From the NCBI RefSeq assembly GCF_004366635.1, contig NZ_SORN01000004.1, positions 186,001 through 250,000 on the forward strand: DNA of 64,000 nt, given 5' to 3'. The notes beneath the pieces were generated by a model. It made no database searches, was not told the origin of the DNA, and saw only the letters and a program-made list of their open reading frames with translations. The position numbers and the translations under genes were made by a program. This DNA comes from Roseinatronobacter bogoriensis DSM 18756 (GTDB lineage: Bacteria; Pseudomonadota; Alphaproteobacteria; Rhodobacterales; Rhodobacteraceae). Every line of letters begins with the position of its first letter. Positions within the stretch are counted from its first letter, which is position 1. Positions 1 to 8,197 of this stretch are shown piece by piece.

Positions 1-996
1 GCCCGGTGCCACCAACGGGGCCGCAAGCTTTGCAACCCGCTCATAGGCGCGCAACCCTGCATCAAGCGCCTGCTTGTTGGGCGCAAAGGCGGGGGGATCG
101 CAAATCACCAGATCAAACTGCGCATTTTCTTGATGTAGCGCTTCCATCACGGCGAAAGCATCGCCCTGACGGGTCTCGAGTCGTGCCGCCACATCACTGG
201 CTTGCGCGCCGCGCGTTGCCAGTTCCAGCGCAGGGGCAGAGCTGTCGACAGCCAGCGCATGAGTTGCGCCCGCCGCCAGTGCTGCAAGGGAAAACCCTCC
301 AACATGGCTGAACACATCGAGCACGCGTGCGCCATGTGCAAGGCGGGCCGCGAAGGCATGATTTGGTCGCTGGTCGAAAAACAGGCCTGTCTTCTGCCCG
401 CCCAGCAGGTCGGCCATATATGTCGCCCCGTTCATCAGCACGGGCACAGGCCCGTCAAGCGAACCTTGCAGGACTGAGGTGTCTTCGCCCAACCCCTCAA
501 GGCTGCGGGCACGGCCGGAGCCATTCTTGACGATACATGTGACCCCCGTCACGGACTGCAAGGCATCGGCAAGAAGCGCGATATGCGTTTCTGCCCATGC
601 CGCGTTGGGCTGAATGACAGCAGCCTCTCCGAAACGGTCTATCACAACACCGGGCAGGCCATCTGCTTCGGCATGGATCAGGCGATAATAGGGCGTGTCA
701 TGCAGTCGGGTGCGGTGTTCCAGCGCACGGCGCAGCCTTGCGCTGATCCAGTCCTGATCAATGGCAGTTGCCGCGTTGCGGTCCATCATCCGGCCAATGA
801 TCTTGGATCCGGGGTTGACCGTGACCAGCCCAAGCGCGCGGCGCTCTGCATCCTCAAGCACTGCAAACGTCCCGGGTGTCAGCGCGCGGGTGCGCCTGTC
901 TGTGACCACCTCGTCAGCAAAAACCCAAGGGAAGCCGTGGCGAATGGCGCGGGCTTCGGCCTTGGGTTTCAGGCGAATCGTCGGGTAGTCGGGCAT
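1..996 (-). CDS. Class I SAM-dependent rRNA methyltransferase, RlmI-like (partial)
   Basis: The gene starts at the ATG on the complement of 994-996 and runs off the left edge, so 332 codons are visible without a stop. The N-terminus (about residues 1-75) looks like a PUA RNA-binding domain. A Rossmann methyltransferase domain follows, with VLDVFSHVGGFS as the SAM-binding motif I and CDPPAFA as the catalytic motif IV. This is the layout of RlmI/RlmK-type enzymes that make 5-methylcytosine in 23S rRNA, which is established for the family. The exact target base is inferred. The C-terminal end is missing only because the window ends. A 54-aa gene lies 77 bp upstream on the same strand. Confidence 0.88.
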   Translation of the reverse strand, partial: MPDYPTIRLKPKAEARAIRHGFPWVFADEVVTDRRTRALTPGTFAVLEDAERRALGLVTVNPGSKIIGRMMDRNAATAIDQDWISARLRRALEHRTRLHDTPYYRLIHAEADGLPGVVIDRFGEAAVIQPNAAWAETHIALLADALQSVTGVTCIVKNGSGRARSLEGLGEDTSVLQGSLDGPVPVLMNGATYMADLLGGQKTGLFFDQRPNHAFAARLAHGARVLDVFSHVGGFSLAALAAGATHALAVDSSAPALELATRGAQASDVAARLETRQGDAFAVMEALHQENAQFDLVICDPPAFAPNKQALDAGLRAYERVAKLAAPLVAPG

Positions 997-1073
997 GATG
1001 GCAATCCTTGATGGCTCTGGACCGTGCAATAGGCCAGTCGCCACCGTTTGGAAAGCCTGCCTCTTGCTATGTA

Positions 1074-1238
1074 TCAGCTGCGGGCGGTTGTCCCGAATGC
1101 ACCGGCAAGCAAGCGCGCGATTTTTTGCCCTAGGGCCGACAGCCCCTGAGCGACGACTTCCGCACGCATCCGGCGCGCTTCTGCTTCGATTTGAAGTGTG
1201 TCGATGATGATCGGTTCTGATTTTGTCATGTCATACAT
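1074..1238 (-). CDS. Small conserved protein, RSP_7527-like
   Basis: A 54-aa reading frame beginning MYDMTKSEPIIID. It continues with an amphipathic stretch rich in alanine and arginine (LQIEAEARRMRAEVVAQGLSA). The pattern of an acidic or neutral start followed by IEAxARxxRAEAxAxGxxxL matches, from memory, the RSP_7527 family of tiny Rhodobacterales proteins of unknown function. A second in-frame ATG at 1229 would give 51 aa. The upstream GAAAG motif favours the ATG at 1238. It lies 77 bp ahead of the rRNA methyltransferase on the same strand and is divergent from edd. The function is unknown and the assignment rests on pattern recall. Confidence 0.6.
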   Translation of the reverse strand: MYDMTKSEPIIIDTLQIEAEARRMRAEVVAQGLSALGQKIARLLAGAFGTTARS

Positions 1239-1346
1239 GGGTTTTGCTTTCGTTTTTTCCTGACCCCAAAATATGTGCTGCGCTGCAGCATCGCCATAAT
1301 TAATTCGGAAACTCCGTCATGCGATTTCTGCATGGCTTCAGGGTGA

Positions 1347-1375
1347 TTGAATTGTTAGCGCTAACTGGCTATATG
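1347..1375 (+). promoter_or_regulatory. edd promoter with LacI-type operator (CceR-like)
   Basis: A perfect 12-bp palindrome GTTAGCGCTAAC occupies 1354-1365. It sits inside a 17-bp spacer between a plausible -35 (TTGAAT, 1347-1352) and -10 (TATATG, 1370-1375). The central CG and arms are typical of LacI-family operators. In Rhodobacter sphaeroides the LacI-family protein CceR represses Entner-Doudoroff genes and is released by 6-phosphogluconate. The position here fits repression by promoter occlusion. The regulator identity is inferred from the motif and the target gene. Confidence 0.7.
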
Positions 1376-1419
1376 CAGCCCAAGCCGAGGATTCATCTTG
1401 CACGATGGAGGAGCCAATC

Positions 1420-3225
1420 ATGCCCCTGAACCCCAGAATAGAAGCCGTCACAGAGCGTATACGCACGCGCTCGGCGCAGCGCCGAACAGCGTATCTGGAC
1501 CGAATGCGTGCCGCCGCGCAGGCAGGGCCTGTACGCGCGCACCTGAGTTGTGGGAACCAGGCACATGCCTATGCGGCGATGGAGGCGGATAAATCCACCC
1601 TCGCGGAAGGGCGCGCACCCAATCTTGGCATCGTCACAGCCTATAATGACATGCTCTCGGCGCATCAGCCTTTCGAGCATTACCCAGAGGTTATCCGCCG
1701 CGCAGCGCGCGGGGCAGGCGGGACGGCGCAGGTTGCGGGCGGCGTTCCCGCCATGTGCGACGGGGTCACCCAAGGGCAGCCGGGGATGGAATTGTCCCTG
1801 TTCTCGCGCGATGTGATTGCGCTTTCGGCGGGGGTGGCCATGTCGCATAACTGTTTTGATGCGGCAGTGTGGCTCGGGGTGTGTGACAAGATCGTGCCGG
1901 GCTTGGTCATTGCGGCGGCGACTTTTGGCCATGTGCCTTCGGTTTTTATTCCGGCGGGGCCAATGACCAGTGGTCTGCCCAATGACGAGAAAGCAAAGGT
2001 GCGCCAGAAATTCGCCCAAGGCGAGATCGGGCGAGAGGAGTTGATGGCCGCTGAAATGGCCAGCTATCATGGTCCCGGCACCTGCACGTTCTACGGCACT
2101 GCGAATACCAATCAGATGTTGATGGAATTCATGGGGCTGCACATGCCGGGCGCGGCCTTCATCAATCCAGGTACACCCTTGCGCGAAGCGCTGACCGTAG
2201 CTGCGACCGAGCGCGCGCTTGCGATTACCGCCTTGGGCAATGATTACCGACCGGCCGGACAGGTGCTGGATGAACGTGCCTTTGTGAACGGGATTGTCGG
2301 GCTGATGGCCACGGGGGGGTCTACCAATCTGGTCCTGCACTTGCCTGCCATGGCGCGTGCGGCCGGGATCGAGCTGACGTTAGAGGATTTCGCCGAGATT
2401 TCGGAAGTCGTGCCCCTGATGGCCAAGGTCTATCCGAATGGTCTGGCAGATGTGAACCATTTTCATGCGGCGGGCGGCCTGGGCTATATGATCGGTGAAT
2501 TGCTGGGGGCAGGCTTGTTGCATGACGATGTCAGCACCATCGCGGGCGACGGGCTGCGCCGCTATGCGCAGGAACCCAAATTACGAGACGGGGCGCTGGT
2601 CTGGGAAGACGGTGCCGGTCAAAGCCTCAATGATCGGATATTGCGCCCGGCCGCGGACCCGTTTCAGAACAGTGGCGGGTTACGCCAGCTTGCGGGCAAT
2701 CTGGGGCAAGGGGTGATCAAGACATCTGCGGTGGACCCGTCGCGCCATGTGATCGAGGCGCGCGCACGCGTTTTCCACGATCAGATCAGCGTCAAGGCGG
2801 CCTTTCAGGCTGGTGAAATCACTGAAGATACCATTGTCGTCGTGCGGTTTCAGGGGCCGGCGGCGAACGGGATGCCGGAACTGCATTCGCTTACCCCCAT
2901 TCTGTCGGTCTTGCAGGATCGCGGGCTGAAAGTCGCGCTTGTAACAGACGGGCGCATGTCAGGTGCCAGCGGCAAGGTGCCCGCCGCCATCCATGTCGCC
3001 CCAGAGGCCGCCAAGGGTGGCCCGCTTGCACGGCTGCGCGACGGTGACAGGGTTCGGCTTGATGCGGTTGCGGGGCGACTGGATGTGCTGGAGAGCGACT
3101 TCGAGACACGCAGCGCGGTTCAGGCGGACCTCAGCGCAAATGAATTCGGGATTGGGCGCGAATTGTTTGCAGCCTTCCGCGCGACAGTTGGCGATTCTAC
3201 CGAAGGGGCCGGAGTGGTGGTCTGA
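1420..3225 (+). CDS. edd: Phosphogluconate dehydratase (Entner-Doudoroff)
   Basis: A 601-aa protein of the IlvD/Edd family, full length. It dehydrates 6-phosphogluconate to KDPG in the cytoplasm, using an Fe-S cluster. Family motifs visible include [15 protein letters not shown], the cluster cysteines in CDGVT and MSHNCFD, and [12 protein letters not shown]. An upstream in-frame ATG exists at 1405, but the sequence GGAGGAG at 1406-1412 is a strong Shine-Dalgarno for the ATG at 1420, so that start is preferred. No zwf, pgl or eda is adjacent in this window. Regulation is probably by the LacI-type operator in its promoter. Confidence 0.96.
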   Translation: MPLNPRIEAVTERIRTRSAQRRTAYLDRMRAAAQAGPVRAHLSCGNQAHAYAAMEADKSTLAEGRAPNLGIVTAYNDMLSAHQPFEHYPEVIRRAARGAGGTAQVAGGVPAMCDGVTQGQPGMELSLFSRDVIALSAGVAMSHNCFDAAVWLGVCDKIVPGLVIAAATFGHVPSVFIPAGPMTSGLPNDEKAKVRQKFAQGEIGREELMAAEMASYHGPGTCTFYGTANTNQMLMEFMGLHMPGAAFINPGTPLREALTVAATERALAITALGNDYRPAGQVLDERAFVNGIVGLMATGGSTNLVLHLPAMARAAGIELTLEDFAEISEVVPLMAKVYPNGLADVNHFHAAGGLGYMIGELLGAGLLHDDVSTIAGDGLRRYAQEPKLRDGALVWEDGAGQSLNDRILRPAADPFQNSGGLRQLAGNLGQGVIKTSAVDPSRHVIEARARVFHDQISVKAAFQAGEITEDTIVVVRFQGPAANGMPELHSLTPILSVLQDRGLKVALVTDGRMSGASGKVPAAIHVAPEAAKGGPLARLRDGDRVRLDAVAGRLDVLESDFETRSAVQADLSANEFGIGRELFAAFRATVGDSTEGAGVVV

Positions 3226-3267
3226 TACGCGCGCAACCGGAGGGTGCTAGTCCCGACGCGGCCCGCC

Positions 3268-3300
3268 GCCCCCTCAATGGGGGCAAGGGGCGCGCCCCTT
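3268..3300. terminator. Double hairpin between convergent edd and M48 genes
   Basis: GCCCCC-TCAAT-GGGGGC (3268-3284) is followed directly by the perfect palindrome AAGGGGCGCGCCCCTT (3285-3300). Both lie in the 84-bp gap between two convergent genes. There is no long T-tract, so bidirectional terminator function is inferred from position and stem strength. Confidence 0.5.
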
Positions 3301-3309
3301 GTTTGGCTT

Positions 3310-4002
3310 CTAGCCCTCGGGTGACAGCTTCCAGCGCTGTTCGTTTTCCTCGATTGCGCGAATGCGCTCTTCCGATTTGGGGTGGCTTAGCAGCCAGGCT
3401 GGCGCGCCACCGCCCATCCCGACCAGTTTTTCAAGTTTGCGAAACAAGGATTTCTGCGGCTCCAGCCCGATACCTGCCTTGACCAGCAGAGCGGAGGCAT
3501 AGGCATCCGCCTCATATTCATCGTCGCGGCTCAGCCGCGCCATGAGCAAGGTTGTGATGAAATTGGCGATGATCACACCCAGCCCGGGAATGAAGCGGTT
3601 GAACACTGTCGCAAGTGCCATCCGGATCGCGTTGGTGCCCGAAAAGTCGATCATCCGTTTGCGGGTGTGGCCAAGGGCGACATGTCCCAACTCATGCGCA
3701 ATGACACTCGCCATCTCTTCGGCGGACACTTCGCCTTGACGGTATTTGTTGTAAAAGCCGCGCGTGATAAAGATGCGCCCGTCTGGGGCTGCCAGCCCGT
3801 TCACAGGCTCAATCTCATATATATGCACAACAACCCGGTCCACGCCCACGGCCTCTGCCATGCGGTCTGTCAGCTTTTTCAGGCGCGCATCTGCAAGCGG
3901 GGATGATTTCGTGTCCAGTTCCTGCTTGGTGCGCCAGGCAGAGAACCAGTACATGACCAGACCATAGGCCAGTAGGATCAGGAAGGGGGTCAGTTTCAAC
4001 AT
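3310..4002 (-). CDS. M48 family metallopeptidase
   Basis: A 230-aa predicted membrane-anchored zinc protease. Residues 5-22 form a hydrophobic N-terminal segment. The zinc-binding motif HELGH is at 103-107, and a downstream EYEAD around 162-166 provides the third metal ligand, as in M48 peptidases. A second hydrophobic stretch lies near 135-155. It resembles a compact HtpX/Oma1-type quality-control protease, but the precise class is not certain. It is followed on the same strand by nothing close; the ZIP transporter upstream (4785 to 4045) is 42 bp away and could be co-transcribed with it. Confidence 0.85.
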   Translation of the reverse strand: MLKLTPFLILLAYGLVMYWFSAWRTKQELDTKSSPLADARLKKLTDRMAEAVGVDRVVVHIYEIEPVNGLAAPDGRIFITRGFYNKYRQGEVSAEEMASVIAHELGHVALGHTRKRMIDFSGTNAIRMALATVFNRFIPGLGVIIANFITTLLMARLSRDDEYEADAYASALLVKAGIGLEPQKSLFRKLEKLVGMGGGAPAWLLSHPKSEERIRAIEENEQRWKLSPEG

Positions 4003-4044
4003 GCGCCAGATATGGGGCAGGGCAGGGCGCAGGGCAATGGCTGA

Positions 4045-4785
4045 TTACCCTAAAACCAGTGTGACCCCCATCATTGCAGTAAAGGCCAGCGTGACGATCA
4101 CGCCGACATTCGCGCTTTCGACCCCTTCAGTCGCTTCGGGCAGCAATTCCGAAAAAATCATCCACAGCATTGCGCCCGCCGCCAGCCCCAGTCCGACAGG
4201 CAGGACCGGCGCAAATGCAAGAACGAACAGAAAGGCAGGAACGGCCAGCAGCGGTTGCGGGGCAGAGGACAGAATTGCCCACCACCCGGCCTTGGCCACA
4301 CTGGCCCCGCGCGGCACCATGACCAGTGCAATCGCCAACCCTTCGGGCACGTTGTGCAGCGCAATTGCAATGGTGATGAAATCGCCCAATTCGCGCCCGC
4401 TGCCATAGGCGACCCCGACCCCCACGCCTTCGGCGGCGGAATGCACGGTCATCACGCCCATGATCAGCAGGATCTTCAGGGCATCAGCGCCATTTGTATT
4501 GGCAATTGACACATCATCCTTGCCGTCAAGATACATCTTTGCCAGCCAGATGCCGCCCAAGCCAAGCAGCAGGCCAAGGATGGTGCGCGGACCGGAGAAT
4601 TCGAACCCCTCGACCACCAGCGAAAACGTCGCAGCTAGCATCAGGCCTGCGGCGACCGCATTGCCATAGGCCAGCGCGCGCGGTGTCACCTCTCGAAGCG
4701 CCAGAAGGGGTAGGGCACCCAGGCCTGTCGCGATGGCGGTAATCGCGGCTGCGATCAGCACAAGAAGAACTGTCGGGTCTGACAT
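4045..4785 (-). CDS. ZIP family divalent metal transporter
   Basis: A 246-aa polytopic inner-membrane protein with about eight hydrophobic segments. The ZIP signature histidine motifs are present: HSAAEG at 115-120 and HNVPEG at 144-149, which form the binuclear metal site in TM4/TM5. A charged loop with DGKDD near 87-91 separates TM3 and TM4. ZIP proteins move Zn(II), Fe(II) or Mn(II) into the cytoplasm. The start codon is only 9 bp from a perfect 19-bp palindrome that looks like an Irr box. This makes iron or manganese import more likely than zinc; that substrate call is an inference. Confidence 0.88.
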   Translation of the reverse strand: MSDPTVLLVLIAAAITAIATGLGALPLLALREVTPRALAYGNAVAAGLMLAATFSLVVEGFEFSGPRTILGLLLGLGGIWLAKMYLDGKDDVSIANTNGADALKILLIMGVMTVHSAAEGVGVGVAYGSGRELGDFITIAIALHNVPEGLAIALVMVPRGASVAKAGWWAILSSAPQPLLAVPAFLFVLAFAPVLPVGLGLAAGAMLWMIFSELLPEATEGVESANVGVIVTLAFTAMMGVTLVLG

Positions 4786-4793
4786 GGCACACC

Positions 4794-4812
4794 TTTTAGA
4801 ATAATTCTAAAA
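4794..4812 (-). promoter_or_regulatory. Irr-like iron-responsive operator upstream of ZIP gene
   Basis: TTTTAGAATAATTCTAAAA is a perfect palindrome around a central A. It contains TTTAGAA-N3-TTCTAAA, which from memory matches the ICE/Irr box of alphaproteobacteria. It lies directly upstream of the ribosome binding site (AGGTG) of the ZIP transporter, where a bound repressor would block transcription. The binding factor is inferred from the motif alone. Confidence 0.7.
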
Positions 4813-4883
4813 TATGTGCCGGATGCGGCAAGTCAAGCGTGTTTGTACTTTGTTATATAGCGGGCATGTGTGCCGGTGAAATG

Positions 4884-5624
4884 CTACCCGCGTCCCACAA
4901 AGGGCATATCTGTCGCCATGATGGTGCTGAATAGCACATTCGCCTCGGGCGGGAGGGCTGCCATATGTGCAACCGCGCGGGCGACATGGGCAACATCCAT
5001 CACCGGCTCGCTTCTGCGCGAGCCGTCAGGTTGCAAGACACCCTCAACCATCGCTTCAGTCATATCGCTGGCGGCATTGCCGATATCTATCTGGCCCACG
5101 GCGATCCCGTATGCGCGCCCGTCCAGTGCGGCCGATTTTGTCAGGCCGGTCATTGCGTGCTTTGTCGCTGTATATGGTGCAGAATGTGGTCTTGGCGCAT
5201 GGGCCGAGATAGAGCCGTTATTGATAATACGTCCGCCGCGCGGGTCTTGCGCTTTCATCACGCGAAACGCAGCTTGCAGGCAATAGAACGCAGCATTCAG
5301 GTTGACATCCACCACTGCACGCCATGTCGCTAGGTCAAGCTCCTCAAGCGGGACGACAGGTGGAAAGACGCCCGCATTGTTGAACAGCAAATCAACCCGG
5401 CCCCACTGTGTCACCACCGACTCGAAAAGCTGCGCCACCGCCGCCGGGTCGGTCACATCCGCAGCATGGACCAGTGTCTCGCCTTTTGTTGCCTGCGCAG
5501 TTTCTTCAAGCGCTGCCTGTCTGCGCCCGGTCAGGGCCACGGACCAGCCCTGAGCTGCCAGTTCCAGCGAAACCGCACGCCCAATTCCACTGCCCGCGCC
5601 TGTTACAATTGCGGTTTTTCGCAT
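4884..5624 (-). CDS. SDR family NAD(P)-dependent oxidoreductase
   Basis: A 246-aa classical short-chain dehydrogenase of usual length. The cofactor motif TGAGSGIG is at 8-15, NNAG at 82-85, catalytic Ser at 138 and YTATK with Tyr151 and Lys155. An arginine pair after the second beta strand (TGRRQ) suggests NADP(H) preference, which is an inference. The substrate cannot be told from the sequence. It stands alone: the next gene on its strand is the ZIP transporter 98 bp downstream, and upstream is a long intergenic region with a dispersed repeat. Confidence 0.9.
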   Translation of the reverse strand: MRKTAIVTGAGSGIGRAVSLELAAQGWSVALTGRRQAALEETAQATKGETLVHAADVTDPAAVAQLFESVVTQWGRVDLLFNNAGVFPPVVPLEELDLATWRAVVDVNLNAAFYCLQAAFRVMKAQDPRGGRIINNGSISAHAPRPHSAPYTATKHAMTGLTKSAALDGRAYGIAVGQIDIGNAASDMTEAMVEGVLQPDGSRRSEPVMDVAHVARAVAHMAALPPEANVLFSTIMATDMPFVGRG

Positions 5625-6257
5625 TCTTTACCTCTGCTTTGATCCGGCTGGCATAGTCTGTGGTGAATATTGTGTAAAGTGAAGCACGAGATGTTATCCG
5701 CGCGGTGATGGTATAGGCATCAGTTGAATGTTATGTTCCGTGTTCTGGTGCCGGATCCCTGCCAGTGCTAGCAACCAGACGAAAAGTTCCTGCGCCACAC
5801 GCGATGCTTTCACGAGGGGCGGCTATGCGGGACTTTGCCGTCATTCGGTTGTGCGGAATCGAGGCCGAAGGCCGCCGCGACTCAAAGGGCCGCCCCCACG
5901 GCACGGCGATTTGGCTGCCCCAAGCGCAAATATCTGATCTTTCGCGGATTTGGCCAGTATAAAGCGCTACAGATTTGACCGTGGATCGCCGCACCGCGGC
6001 CCAACGCTGCGCGGCTTGTCAAAACCTTCCACCGACCGCAAAACCGCCCCAAGCAGTAATCAGGTATCTTGTGTCTGGTGGCAAACACCAGGTTGCTGCG
6101 ATAGACTAGGGGCCGCGCGACCTGATTTATTGTGCAGGCGCGGATTGACTGAATTTCGTCACATATTTGTATCGCTTTGGCGCAATGCCGCAACGGCTCT
6201 GGCAAGTTTTCGCCCGACCAGATATAGCAGGATATTTATTGATATAATGAGGTTGCC
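5625..6257. other. Intergenic region holding repeat copy A
   Basis: This 633-bp stretch separates the SDR gene (leftward) from the mlaE-like gene (rightward). No credible gene was found; short open frames here change reading context between the three repeat copies. Positions 5835-6020 are repeat copy A. The flanks 5625-5834 and 6021-6257 should carry the promoters of the two divergent genes, but no clear motif is seen. GAGG at 6249-6252 is the likely ribosome binding site for the TTG start at 6258. Confidence 0.6.
5835..6020 (+). repeat. Dispersed intergenic repeat, copy A
   Basis: About 185 bp shared with copies at 19583-19773 (inverted) and 49254-49446. Shared blocks include GAGGCCGAAGGCCGCCG, CACGGCACGGCGATT, TCTGATCTTTCGCGGA, TTGGCCAGTATAAA and GGATCGCCGCACCGCGGC. 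In this copy the left arm of the internal hairpin is lost (GACTCAAAG replaces ATCGCCGGG). All copies lie between genes. There is no transposase. It looks like a REP/MITE-type element or structured RNA-like repeat, class unknown. Confidence 0.8.
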
Positions 6258-7415
6258 TTGAGCCTTCCTGCCACCCCTGACACTGCTTTGCGCGATGATC
6301 GCGCTGCTGCCAAGGTGCGCGTGACGCGCGACGGTCAGGGCTGGGTCTTGTCGGGGAGTGTGACAGTCAGGAACCTGAGCGATGCGGCGTCTGCATTGCG
6401 CCAGATTGAAGGTTCGGGCGATATCGAGCTTGATTTGTCGCAGCTCGAATCTCTCGACACGGCAGGCGCTTATGCGCTGCAAAAACAACGCCAGAAGCTG
6501 GCGGCGGTCGGCGCTGCCTTGCAATTCGTTAACCTGCGGGCGGATCACCAGGCGCTGATCGACCGCGTAGAAGCGGCTATGCCGAAACCAGAGTCTGTGC
6601 CAGCCGCGCGGCTCTCCGTAATCGACCTGCTGGAGAAGCTTGGCCGCACAGTTACGGGGGCTGGCCGGTTCTTGATCGATCTGGTCGCCATGCTGGGTTT
6701 GTTTCTGGCGCGTCTGGGCTATTTGCTGCGTCACCCGTCCGAGTTTCGCGTCACTGCGCTGGTGCATCATTGCGATCAGGTCGGCTGGAAAGCCGTGCCT
6801 ATCGTCGCCTTGATGGGGTTTTTGATTGGTGTGGTTCTGGCCTTTCAGGGCTCGGTGCAACTGCGCCAGTTCGGGGCCGAGATTTTTGTAGTCGATCTAA
6901 TTGCCATCTCGATCCTGCGCGAATTGGGAATCCTGCTGACAGCGATTATCGTGGCAGGGCGCACGGCGTCCAGTTTCACAGCGGCCATCGGGTCCATGAA
7001 AATGCGCGAAGAGATTGACGCCATGCGCACCCTGGCAATTGATCCTGCGACAGCGCTTTTTGTCCCGCGCATTCTGGCATTGCTGATCACGCTGCCAATT
7101 CTGGGCGCAATTGCCAATGTCATGGGGTTGTTTGGCGGGGCCATGATGGCATGGATCGAGCTGGGCATTTCGCCAGGCATGTTCCTGACCCGCCTGCTGG
7201 AAGATACCAGCGTCGACCATGTGCTGGTCGGTTTTGTGAAAGCGCCTGTCTTTGCCATGATCATCGGCGTTATCGGCTGTCATGCGGGGATGCAGGTGGG
7301 CGGCAATGCCGAAAGCCTTGGCGCGCAGACCTCGGCGGCTGTGGTGCGTGCGATTTTCATGGTCATCGTGGCAGATGCGCTGTTCTCGGTCTTTTTTGCG
7401 ATCATGGGGATCTGA
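6258..7415 (+). CDS. mlaE: MlaE-type ABC transporter permease with N-terminal STAS domain
   Basis: A 385-aa inner-membrane permease of the MlaE family. Residues about 15-105 form a STAS-like domain (WVLSGSVTVRNLSDA, LDLSQLESLDTAGAYAL), the counterpart of MlaB fused to the permease. The permease part (about 120-385) has five to six membrane segments and the family stretch ASSFTAAIGSMKMREEIDAM. With the next genes it should move phospholipid between the two membranes. The start is TTG at 6258 with GAGG upstream. The stop overlaps the mlaF start as TGATG, so the genes are translationally coupled. The lipid cargo is inferred from the family. Confidence 0.9.
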   Translation: MSLPATPDTALRDDRAAAKVRVTRDGQGWVLSGSVTVRNLSDAASALRQIEGSGDIELDLSQLESLDTAGAYALQKQRQKLAAVGAALQFVNLRADHQALIDRVEAAMPKPESVPAARLSVIDLLEKLGRTVTGAGRFLIDLVAMLGLFLARLGYLLRHPSEFRVTALVHHCDQVGWKAVPIVALMGFLIGVVLAFQGSVQLRQFGAEIFVVDLIAISILRELGILLTAIIVAGRTASSFTAAIGSMKMREEIDAMRTLAIDPATALFVPRILALLITLPILGAIANVMGLFGGAMMAWIELGISPGMFLTRLLEDTSVDHVLVGFVKAPVFAMIIGVIGCHAGMQVGGNAESLGAQTSAAVVRAIFMVIVADALFSVFFAIMGI

Positions 7416-8194
7416 TGACGCGTGAAGTGGTCATATCGCTGCGGGGCCTGCGCAACCAGTTCGGCGCGACCGTCGTGCATGAGAATCTGGACCTTGATGT
7501 ATACCGGGGTGAGGTTCTGGGCGTGGTTGGCGGATCGGGGACAGGCAAATCGGTCCTGTTGCGCTGCATCGCAGGTCTGCGCCCACCGCAAGGTGGCCAG
7601 ATCGAGATTTTTGGCAAGGAAGCGCTGAATTGCTCAGAGGCTGAACGCCGCGCGATAGATCAGCGCATGGGCGTCATGTTTCAGGACGGGGCGCTGTTTT
7701 CCAGCCTGACAGTGCGGGAGAATGTCGAAGTCCCCATGCGGACCTTACCGGGCCTTGATGCGGGAATGCGACGCGAACTTGCAGACCTGAAGATTTCCAT
7801 GTCGGGCCTGCCCTATGCTGCGGGCGACAAATACCCTTCCGAATTGTCGGGCGGTATGCGTAAGCGTGCCGGACTTGCGCGTGCGCTTGCGCTGGACCCC
7901 GAGATTGTCTTTCTGGACGAACCGACAGCAGGGCTGGACCCGATCGGCGCGTCTGCTTTTGACGAATTGATTAGCGCCTTGTCGGAAACGCTTGGTCTGA
8001 CTGTTTTTCTGGTCACGCACGATCTGGACACACTGCACGCGACATGTGATCGCATCGCGGTTCTGGCAGAAAAACGTGTGCTGTATACAGGGACAATGGC
8101 TGATATGTTAACAATCGAACACCCTTGGGTGCATGAATATTTTCATGGGCCGCGCGCGCGCGCCGCCGTCGAAGCACAGGAAAGGACAGGCTGA
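7415..8194 (+). CDS. mlaF: MlaF-type ABC transporter ATP-binding protein
   Basis: A 259-aa ATPase that powers the MlaE permease. Walker A is GGSGTGKS, the ABC signature is LSGGM and Walker B is IVFLDEPTAGLDP, with the switch histidine in LVTHD. The frame stays open further upstream. The ATG at 7415, which overlaps the mlaE stop, matches the family N-terminus (MTREVVISLRGL) and is preferred. The C-terminal tail with HEYFHGPRAR is typical of MlaF proteins, which extend to contact the partner subunit. It is the second gene of the operon and is followed 3 bp later by the MCE protein. Confidence 0.92.
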   Translation: MTREVVISLRGLRNQFGATVVHENLDLDVYRGEVLGVVGGSGTGKSVLLRCIAGLRPPQGGQIEIFGKEALNCSEAERRAIDQRMGVMFQDGALFSSLTVRENVEVPMRTLPGLDAGMRRELADLKISMSGLPYAAGDKYPSELSGGMRKRAGLARALALDPEIVFLDEPTAGLDPIGASAFDELISALSETLGLTVFLVTHDLDTLHATCDRIAVLAEKRVLYTGTMADMLTIEHPWVHEYFHGPRARAAVEAQERTG

Positions 8195-8197
8195 GGC

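Noticed and set aside
1393..2340. Long leftward frame antisense to edd
   Set aside because: A high-GC shadow of edd; its composition is rich in His, Arg and Gln and it has no known motifs.
5950..6261. Similar short peptides starting MASI in all three repeat copies
   Set aside because: The peptides are alike because the DNA repeat is alike. The differences are scattered over all codon positions, there is no ribosome site, and the frames end at unrelated points.
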